Origin: Stramenopiles sp. TOSAG23-6
Lineage: Eukaryota > Sar
Assembly: GCA_900128565.1 (NCBI GenBank)
Contig: LT636153.1
Coordinates: 1-13,954 of the forward strand
Direction: 5' to 3'
DNA: 13,954 bases
In this document: piece by piece, positions 1-6,800 of the stretch
How the letters are laid out: every line of letters begins with the position of its first letter
Position numbering within the stretch: the stretch's first letter is position 1
The notes under the pieces: generated by a model
Databases searched by the model: none
What the model saw: only the letters and a program-made list of their open reading frames with translations
What the model was told of the DNA's origin: nothing
Program-made: the position numbers and the translations under genes

Positions 1-165
1 AATTGGTACGGAATCCAAAATGACTCAGACGATGTGATTGCAAAAAAGGCATAATTGGGCTGGGTCTATCTCGATCTGCTATGACAATATTTATCTTGTG
101 TTGTTGTCCAGAGGACTTAATATGTTATTACTGCAAACTAGTTTACTTTACTTTGTACTTGTAGG
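1..165. other. Upstream flank of the ceramidase-like gene
   Basis: No independent gene is visible. The reading frame of the downstream gene is closed by a TAG at 139-141. Just before the ATG lies a pyrimidine-rich stretch ending CTTGTAG (158-164), which resembles a canonical 3' splice site. An ATG at 81 followed by a short hydrophobic stretch could be joined to it by a GT-AG intron at about 98-164, which would keep the frame open. This would add only a few residues and is speculative. A leader exon further left is also possible. Confidence 0.35.
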
Positions 166-1989
166 ATGTTAAGAGAGTCGGGAATTTTATGCAGAGACTA
201 TATTGTGCCTCATTTTACTATTAATTTAGATGATCCAGCTCATACAAGGTGGAAGCCGGTGATTGGTGCATACAAACATAAGTTTTCGCAGTTACTTACT
301 GTACTTCACTCGTCATATATTGACTTTGAGAAATCGTCGGAAGATTTTTTTTCGCGACTTCGTGATGGACTTTTTAAGCAACTAAAAGATCTGGGCGCTG
401 CGTATCTTGTAGATGAGCTGTGTTCTATTGCGAAACATTCCGATAATATTCTCTCCGTTAATGATGTGGTTCTTTTGCATCTTAGCTTAGAGGCTCTATC
501 TGGGTGCACTTCGTGTATTTCACCTCCCCAAATTTGTAAAAGTGANCATGTTGGACCTTTTCTTGGGCGCACTCTTGATTGGGATATGCAAATTCTACGT
601 GAGTTGACAATAGAAGTCAGTTTCAAATCTAGAGGAATTGAAATTTTTAGGTGTACTACATGGGCTGGATATATAGGAATACTAACAGGTTGTAAATGTG
701 GGGCATATTGCGCNGCTGTTAATTATCGACAGGATTTGAATACTGAAGAAATGAGCGGTTTTTCTTCTTGGCCTGTAGGATTACTCCTCAGAAATGTATT
801 TGAAAATTGCAATTCATTCAATGAAGCTGTGCAACGCTTCTCTAATGCACCTTTGTGGGCTCCTTGCTATATATACGTTTTCATCACGAATTTCAAAATT
901 ATTTTTTTTTGTTTTTCATACGAAATTTTGTACCTAAGAATTTTTTTTTTTTAGTAGTTACGTTTTCATCGCGAATTTCAAAAATTTTTTTTTTTTGTAC
1001 TTATGATTTTTCGTACCTATTCCTACGATTTCAATTTTTGTAATTTTTGTAACATACCTAACAAATTTCAAATTATACGCATATTTTTTATGATACATCA
1101 TTATTACAGGGACAAATAAAATGGAAGGTCTAATTATAGCAAGAAATGAAAAAAAGGTTCTTAAAATGAAAAGCTTGACAAATATAGGTACGCTTGTATC
1201 ACTCAATTCAATTTATTTTTTTTTCGTACGTAATTTTGTACCTAAATAGTTTTTGAAGAAAAATATTTTTCACAATACATAATCCCATGATAAATTACTA
1301 GTACAAACAAATATTGATTGGTTTAACGAATGTGATAACCATTTTATGAATAGTGGAATGCGATTAGAAATTGCCAAAAACATTTGGGATAAATATATGT
1401 TTTCATCATTCATTTCAAATTTATTTTTCTTTCACAAAGAAATTTTATACCTGACGAATTTTTATACTCAACAAAATATTTTTTATACCTGACGAATTTT
1501 TATACTCAACAAAATATTTTTCACACTATATTTTTGAATACTACACAAACAAGAAAAAGTGATTCACTTCAACAACGAGAAATTAAATCTGTTTTGTGGA
1601 CTATTCTGGGATCTAAAACCATTTGTGATGATTCGACTATATACGCTACTCTGATGTACGTTTTCATCTTCAATTTCGATTTTTTTTTTATACCAAATCC
1701 TAAAGTTTTGTACCGAACAAAAAAATATTCAAATATTTTGCTTTAATTCATGTGTGTTGGTGAAAACAGTGACAAAACGGGTGGAAGTCACAATAGTTAT
1801 ATATATGAGACGAGAATTTGTAAACCTGAAAAGATTCATTTTAAAAAAGAAGAAAATATAGGTAAAGATGATAGATGCGTATTTTTATATTCTATGGTAT
1901 TAATTGGTGCCATACTTGTAATTATTTATATTATGAATTATTGCGAAAACATAGGAGGATTCTTAAATATATCATATAATGAGTTATAG
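166..1989 (+). CDS. Acid ceramidase / NAAA-type Ntn-hydrolase, five exons, C-terminal membrane helix
   Basis: This is probably a lysosomal-type amidase that hydrolyses ceramide or N-acylethanolamines. The proposed exons are 166-872, 1099-1187, 1281-1394, 1532-1655 and 1752-1989, which give 423 residues (human ASAH1 has about 395). Family marks are seen in order. FTINLD and TRW lie near the N terminus. The nucleophile is C114 in GCTS, the site of self-cleavage in relatives. GRTLDWD supplies R135 and D138, followed by WAGYIGILTG and AVNYR. VQTN supplies N276, followed by LNTT and TIYATL. Introns A, B and C are placed so that spacing to human ASAH1 is kept; the family has APAYFILGG where this gene joins APCYIIITG. 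Residues about 388-408 form a hydrophobic helix that soluble relatives lack. No signal peptide follows the chosen ATG, so a leader exon may be missing. Family assignment is firm; substrate and exact start are not. Confidence 0.85.
873..1098 (+). other. Intron A, composite copy of the repetitive intron element
   Basis: 226 nt, starting ATACGTTTTCATC and ending ATGATACAT. Removing it joins CCTTGCTATAT to CATTATTACA and restores the residue spacing of the acid ceramidase family around YIIITG. It holds two copies of the 5' block, at 873 and about 958, and more than one copy of the middle block. The first unit lacks the 3' block, so this is either a partial tandem duplication or one element inside another. 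The nearby AG at 1108-1109 cannot be used from the only local GT without an immediate frame break. Confidence 0.75.
1188..1280 (+). other. Intron B, repetitive intron element
   Basis: 93 nt, starting GTACGCTTGTATC and ending TTCACAATACAT. The middle block GTACGTAATTTTGTACCTAA is present. The 5' block is the most diverged of the six. Removal gives TNI-E-SHDKLLVQTN, with 20 residues between the ARN and VQTN motifs, where human ASAH1 and NAAA have 19. A GT-AG alternative (1188-1301) is also in frame, but it deletes the conserved strand before VQTN and leaves only 13 residues. Confidence 0.7.
1395..1531 (+). other. Intron C, repetitive intron element with internal duplication
   Basis: 137 nt, starting ATATGTTTTCATC and ending TTCACACTATAT. 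The middle block carries TACCTGAC in place of TACCTAAC. Removal joins DK to FLNTTQ, which recovers the LNxT motif present at this position in human ASAH1 and NAAA. A GT-AG alternative (1399-1553) is in frame but loses LNTT. Without the internal 38-bp duplication the intron would be 99 nt, close to its relatives. Confidence 0.7.
1446..1521 (+). repeat. Perfect 38-bp tandem duplication inside intron C
   Basis: Positions 1446-1483 and 1484-1521 are identical as read. The unit begins TATACCTGACGAATTTTTAT and ends AAAATATTTTT. It spans the branch-point-like TACCTGAC and the run-up to the 3' block, so the intron has two candidate branch sites. Perfect identity in an AT-rich intron points to a recent duplication, or to an assembly artefact. 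Confidence 0.9.
1656..1751 (+). other. Intron D, repetitive intron element
   Basis: 96 nt, starting GTACGTTTTCATC and ending GCTTTAATTCAT. The middle block is degenerate (AGTTTTGTACCGAAC). Removal joins ATL-M to CVGEN in frame. The ends share ATGT with the flanks, so the exact cut is ambiguous by up to four bases. A GT-AG reading (1656-1769) is equally in frame and gives ATLIDKTGG, which resembles the human TTLIDVTKG, so this copy does not discriminate between models. Confidence 0.55.
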
Positions 1990-2011
1990 TAAGGGATCCC
2001 GTACCAAAATA

Positions 2012-2057
2012 GTACGAACCTAATAATACGTGGACCAAAATATTTTCCGCAAAACAT
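2012..2057 (+). repeat. Degenerate fragment of the intron element outside a gene
   Basis: GTACGAACCTAA at 2012 resembles a shortened middle block. CAAAATATTTTCCGCAAAAC, ending near 2055, closely matches the element's 3' block CAAAAATATTTTTCACAATA, in the same order and orientation. The 5' block is missing. It lies 22 nt past the stop codon of the ceramidase-like gene, so it may be an old intron in the 3' UTR. Confidence 0.45.
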
Positions 2058-2310
2058 TTTTAAAATTAAACTTTAAAAGCGAAAATATTTCGTAAACATT
2101 CTCAATAAAACAACATCCTTCTCATCTAAGTAAAATGAATTAAAAAAATAACAAATATTCTGCTCCTGATAATCATTCTTTCATCAAACAAACTGTAAAA
2201 TTTGCATACAAAAACGTTTACTTTGTCACACAAAAGAAAGATATAACAAGCCAGAAATAGATTGTTCCCAGCTTGGCCTAATAGTACATATTCTGAAATC
2301 AGCAAACAAA

Positions 2311-2350
2311 TATAGAGTATCCGGTAGTATGAATTGACGACTTGTCAACT
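2311..2350. promoter_or_regulatory. Candidate control module upstream of the EGF gene
   Basis: GAGTATCC (2315-2322) is followed by an inverted repeat, TTGAC-N5-GTCAA (2334-2348), which includes ACTTGTCAA (2340-2348). The same 9-mer and the GAGTATCC motif, or its complement, recur in the next intergenic region. It lies about 230 nt before the EGF start codon. No factor is known; the function is inferred from recurrence only. Confidence 0.3.
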
Positions 2351-2411
2351 ATAGATCCGTCGATGAACTGTAAATTTTGCCATCGGTAAAAGCTCTTGGG
2401 AAGAGAGAAGC

Positions 2412-2436
2412 AAAAAAGGGGGGGGTTTTTTTTTTT
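2412..2436. repeat. A6-G8-T11 homopolymer tract
   Basis: Six As, eight Gs and eleven Ts in a row, followed by CAG. The run lies about 140 nt before the EGF start codon. It may be a nucleosome-free promoter tract or simply a length-variable microsatellite. TTTTTTTTTTTCAG also looks like a canonical 3' splice site, so a 5'-UTR intron cannot be excluded. Confidence 0.6.
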
Positions 2437-2576
2437 CAGAAAATTGGACCAGTCAAAACGTGTTTTTTTGATGAAGGACATAAAAAAATCCAACGGTATC
2501 TTGATGTCAACCGAACTATTTCCTACTACTTGTGAAAACAAATCATACACTCTTTACTAAAGATATACTACGAAAA

Positions 2577-3374
2577 ATGAAACTTTCTCTACTCCTCATT
2601 GCTTGCGGTATTCTCGGCGTTAACGCTGTGTGCCCAAACGGATGTTCAGGTCACGGAAATTGTGATTCAAATGACACGTGCACGTGTTATGACGACGGTA
2701 AATCACTTTACTTTGGTTACCTCATGGATGTCACTAAAGGTTACAACCGCGTAGACTCCGCGCAAAACGTAGGTGAACAAGCGGCACTCCAAACTGGTGA
2801 AAAGAGACGATTCTTTGATAAAGGTGCATTTGTGCAGAAAGCATACACCGGTGCTGATTGCTCACAAAGAACTTGCCCTCGTGGTGTCTCGTGGACAAAT
2901 CCTCACCCAACTAACCAGTGTCTTCACCAAGATTTTGCTGAATGCTCCGATCAAGGTATTTGCGATCGCTCAACTGGAATATGCGCTTGTTTCCCAGGTT
3001 ACACAGGATCTGCTTGCGGAAGAACTTCTTGTCCAAATCAATGCAATGGTCATGGTACTTGCCAAAGTAATATTGCGTTCTCAGTTGAAGCTTCAGTAAT
3101 GGATGCTGGCGGTAATTATGGTAAAGACGTAAGATACTTTGGTGCTTGGGACTCTGGAATTCACTATGGTTGCAAATGTAATTCTGGATACCGTGGTGCA
3201 GATTGCTCATTAAAAGAGTGTCCATCCTCTGTTGATCCTTTGTCTTCTTCCCATGGTAATTCCACCGGTGACGACTGCTCTGGTCGTGGTATTTGTGATT
3301 ATGGTACTGGTGTCTGCCAGTGTTTCTCTGGTTACACAAGTAACGACTGCTCTGATATTGAGGCTCTTGCATAA
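2577..3374 (+). CDS. Secreted EGF-like repeat protein
   Basis: 265 residues, no introns. The ATG at 2577 is chosen because it opens directly onto a signal peptide: MKLSLLLIACGILGVNA, with cleavage expected after A17. The mature protein has cysteine-rich EGF/tenascin-type modules: CPNGCSGHGNC (19-29) to GADCS (93-96), CSDQGICDRSTGICACF (123-139) to GSAC (144-147), CPNQCNGHGTC (152-162) to GADCS (208-211), and CSGRGICDYGTGVCQCF (234-250) to NDCS (256-259). The first and third modules carry long inserts before their last cysteines. There is no membrane anchor, so the product is probably released or bound to the cell surface. Proteins with this arrangement are common in stramenopiles; ligand and role are unknown. 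The gene is visibly richer in G+C and C-ending codons than its neighbours, which fits strong expression. Confidence 0.9.
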   Translation: MKLSLLLIACGILGVNAVCPNGCSGHGNCDSNDTCTCYDDGKSLYFGYLMDVTKGYNRVDSAQNVGEQAALQTGEKRRFFDKGAFVQKAYTGADCSQRTCPRGVSWTNPHPTNQCLHQDFAECSDQGICDRSTGICACFPGYTGSACGRTSCPNQCNGHGTCQSNIAFSVEASVMDAGGNYGKDVRYFGAWDSGIHYGCKCNSGYRGADCSLKECPSSVDPLSSSHGNSTGDDCSGRGICDYGTGVCQCFSGYTSNDCSDIEALA

Positions 3375-3501
3375 ACCAAGCTACTTTATGCTAACTTAGA
3401 TCGTATATCTTAACAGATGATGCGTGAGAATAAATTTACTTATCATCATCATTATCAAATTATTTTTCTTTCTTTATGAACATTTATACCATCTTTTACG
3501 G

Positions 3502-3535
3502 CAACTTGACTCAATAGAAAAAATAGAGAGTATCC
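3502..3535. promoter_or_regulatory. Second CAACTTG / GAGTATCC motif pair
   Basis: CAACTTGAC (3502-3510) is followed by GAGTATCC (3528-3535). Both words match parts of the modules at 2311-2350 and 3726-3764. Role inferred only from recurrence. Confidence 0.22.
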
Positions 3536-3725
3536 ACATTTTGCCTAATCAAATCGACTCTGCTTTGTATAACATTNAAGGAAACGAAAACAATATGCTT
3601 CAGTACGTAACATGTATTCCGAACATATAATAACAGGGTCATTTTCATTTTCAAACGTTTTTTCAATGCGAATGATTCTTTTTTTGTTATTTCGTGTCGT
3701 GAGATTTTGTAACTGTAGGAACTAT

Positions 3726-3764
3726 AGGATACTCTATCCTGTCAACTTGTCAAGTTGTCACATT
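3726..3764. promoter_or_regulatory. Adjacent palindromes upstream of the giant gene
   Basis: AGGATA-CTC-TATCCT (3726-3740) is a perfect inverted repeat. It is followed at once by three 8-nt units, GTCAACTT, GTCAAGTT and GTCACATT (3741-3764). Within these, CAACTTG-T-CAAGTTG (3743-3757) is a second perfect inverted repeat. The first palindrome contains the complement of the GAGTATCC word. The cluster ends about 80 nt before the start codon, a fitting position for a transcription-factor site. Confidence 0.4.
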
Positions 3765-3845
3765 TTCAGACAATCTCTCAAAACTTCTCCATAAAATGCT
3801 CAAAAACATGGATATATAGTGTGTATAAGTTATTATCCAAATACG

Positions 3846-6800
3846 ATGTCCCAAGCATCAAAATCTGCTCTAAATGACAAATTCTGGGACGGAAAGTTAG
3901 TTAGCCATAACGGTATGCTTGATGGTCTTGGGCTGCCTCAAACGATTCAAACGAAAAGTATCACTACTGTACAAAACGTAAAACAAGCACCCATGAAAAA
4001 TGTATTAGATCTACATGAACATAATTTACCCCCTTATGCACACAAAATAATATTGAAAATACAGAGCTTGTATCGGGCAAGAGTAGCTAGAAAAAATTAT
4101 AGACCTCCGAGTTTAATGGAACGAAAGGCAGTCAAGGTACAAACTGCTTGGCGTCGAGTATTGGGTAGATACCAAAAAGAAACCCGTGTATCCACCCTCT
4201 ACAAAATGGCACTTGCCTTAGAAAAGGAGTATATGTTACATTCAGAGATTGGGGTAAGTAAAGCTTTGAGGAAAGTACTCCGTTCTAAAGAAGATGTAGA
4301 GAATTACAGGCCATCCATTGATGTCTTACGGCATAAAGCTTCGTCAGCTGCCCGACGTGTAGCTGAACTGCATAAAAAATTGAATCTCGCAAAGATTACA
4401 CTGAAAGAAAGCACAGCAAAATTGTCGACCAAAGTGTTAGAATGCATTAATGCAAGAAATTTGTTAGAAACGGAAAACCCTGATGAAACCATTGAAAATT
4501 CGTTGTGGTTAAAAAAAGAGGAACTAGAAGACAGAAAAGAAAAGGTCAAGTATAATCAAAATAAAGTCAAATGTATAGAAGATGATATTGCTACAGCAAA
4601 TCAATCTGTAGAGATTGCACAAAAAGCTGTTGAAACTAAGATACATAGTCTGAAAGAAAAACATGTTGCGCTATTCAATTCAAATAGTACGTTTTCATTA
4701 TGAATTTCAAATTTATTTATCTTTTTGTACGAAATTCCATACCTAACGATTTTTTTCAAAAATATTTTTTCGCAATACATTTGATCTTTCTATTGCAAAG
4801 GGAATATCCTTTCAGCGACAAACAACAATTAGAATTTCACAGAAGTCAAAACTTTTGGCAAACCGTTGTGAAAGACAATCCATTCATTTTGAAAATATTG
4901 CAGTGGTATACAGAAAAGCACGTTTTCATTATGAATTTCAATTTTTTTTTTCGTACGAAATTTTGTACCTAACAAATTTCGAATTTACTTTTTTTTACAA
5001 TACATGCTTCGGTGGATTCTGAAAATACAGCTTTAAANTTATTAGCTTGGAGAGAGTATTTTATATCCAGTGCAGCTAAATGTCTAGATAAAATTGGTTT
5101 GAAGTCATGGAATGAAGCATGTATAAAAACTTGGAAGTCATGCAAACATAGATCACAATGTAAACATAGAGAGTTAAAAAGGGCAAATAGTGCAATTCAC
5201 AAAATGAAATCTAATTCATCAAAATGGCTGGAAATTCACGAGCNAGAGCTACGTACATTTGGTAAAGGTCCTTTGTTTGCTACTGTAAATAATTCAATGT
5301 ATCCAGAAGTTGAAGAACACCTATGTTTCAAGCCTGCTTTACCGCCTGGTGAAGCGTTGAGAAGATCGAAAGTATGTAATACTAAAATTCCTACTTTGAT
5401 AAAATTGAAGATAGAAATTGAATGTGCGTTACAACATGCTCTGGATCTTCTTCAAAAACGGCGGATTGATTTAGATGCATCCAACGAAGCTATCGCTAAA
5501 TTCAATAGCAGATTAGAAAGGCACAATCAGCTTATTCAGCGTTGGAAAGCTTTGGCATCGTATCAGCGTGTTGCAGCTGCTGAGGCAGATAGACTAGCTC
5601 ATAATTTAAAGTGTCAACTTTTAGAATTAAAAGAAGATNAATATTATGCACAATTGTCTGTATCGTCTCTGAGCAAGTCTTCGAGTAGTGACTTATCAAA
5701 TCATCCCTGGATATGGTGGGGTGATGGTAGTCAGTATGGGGGTGTAGGATGTTATTGGTGGAAAAGTTGTGAAGCTGAGAATGTTCGATTATTTCAATGT
5801 TCCAAGGAAACTGCTATTGCGGCTGCTTTTGCAACACGTGTCGGCTTGTATGTAAGAGATGCNCACTTGGGTTCAATAGCAAAACAAAGGGAAGTAGATG
5901 CGTTTATTGATGCAGAACGAGAAAAGGCCAATTGTGCTATTGAATTGGCTGAAAAGGTTGCATCAGAACTCGATATTAAAAGTAGAATTCTCTTGAGTAA
6001 TGTAATTTTAGAAGTAAATGAAACTCAAAGAGAATACGATGCATATGCAACAAAAGAACGCACAGCTAGTAATAAAGTTGTTAAAATAGTAAAATTAATA
6101 GATTCATATAAAATGAAAGAACGTAGCTCAAGAATAAATATAGACATGGAACCTTCTGTTGATGAAAATGTTCTAAAAAGGCAAAAATTATCCAGACTNA
6201 TGAAAATAAAAGCTGCTAATACACAGATAGCTTCACTCAAAGAAAAATACAAAATTCTCGAATCAAATCGTCTTGAGATTCTTGTAGAATTGTCAGAAGT
6301 ACAAACCCGACTTGCAAAGGCTCAAATGGGACGAGCTTCTACAGTTGCAATGATTGCGAAAATTGCGTGCGACAATGCTGTATCTTTAGCTAACGCCCAT
6401 GTCATTAGTGCTTCGGTTATCAATGCAGCAAACATTGCACGTCCTGGCAGAGAAAGGGCCAACAAATTAGTTGCAACTGGTAAAGTTTCTTGTGTAATAG
6501 CTGAAATATGTAAAAAAAATGCCATTGAGCAACACTCTCAATATCTTCACAAAAAGGCAACAGAGGATGAGAAAGAGCATATAGAATGGTTGAAAGCTAA
6601 TTCGGATTCTTTAGAAGAAATTCGTTCAATCGAGAAAAAAGAGCAAAAAAGATTAAAAATAGTATCCAAAAAGGCTGCAATTCTTTACACCCGAGAACAA
6701 GAGACAGGTCGTGCTCTTGCAAGTGCAGAGTCTGATCTTATTGAATGCGTACGGGATGCTGACTCCTCGCGAGAACGTTCAAAAGAGGAAATAAAGTTTG

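Larger units (their letters stand above)
1990..2576. other. Intergenic region between the ceramidase-like and EGF genes
   Basis: No convincing gene. It holds a degenerate intron-element fragment at 2012-2057, an AATAAA at 2104-2109 that could serve as the polyadenylation signal of the upstream gene, a motif cluster at 2311-2350 and an A6-G8-T11 tract at 2412-2436. A minus-strand open frame at about 2299-2550 lacks a sensible start and reads through the homopolymers, so it is not called. Confidence 0.7.
3375..3845. other. Intergenic region between the EGF gene and the giant gene
   Basis: AATAAA at 3429-3434 lies 55 nt past the EGF stop and may be its polyadenylation signal. Open frames at about 3424-3630 and 3612-3794 have no family features; the first has no early Met. 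They are not called. A short upstream ORF of seven codons (ATG 3796, stop 3817-3819) precedes the giant gene's ATG and could dampen its translation. Motif clusters are listed separately. Confidence 0.6.

Noticed and set aside
855-1206. Short frames on both strands around 855-1206
   Set aside because: They consist mostly of intron A sequence and its T-runs.
2299-2550. Minus-strand open frame in the EGF upstream region
   Set aside because: It has no ATG start (GTG at its 5' end), runs through the A6-G8-T11 homopolymers and shows no family motif.
2911-3372. Minus-strand frame antisense to the EGF gene
   Set aside because: It is composed of low-complexity H/Q/N-rich sequence, as expected when reading a Cys/Gly-rich gene backwards.
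3424-3630. Plus-strand frame between the EGF and giant genes, partly protein-like (HLLRQLDSIEKIES)
   Set aside because: There is no Met until near its end, no recognised domain and no clear splice partner. It could be a missed exon, but this cannot be supported.
3612-3794. 60-codon ATG frame upstream of the giant gene
   Set aside because: The Phe/Ser-rich composition fits AT-rich noncoding DNA and overlaps the palindromic motifs.
873-5005. Euglenid-type non-conventional introns with paired ends
   Set aside because: The 5' and 3' ends pair only partly with several mismatches, and a CTRAC branch-like motif is conserved, which favours a spliceosomal or novel route.
873-5005. Target-site duplications flanking the intron copies
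   Set aside because: Flank matches are short and inconsistent (AT in A and C, ATGT in D, GC in F, none in B and E), so no fixed-length duplication can be claimed.
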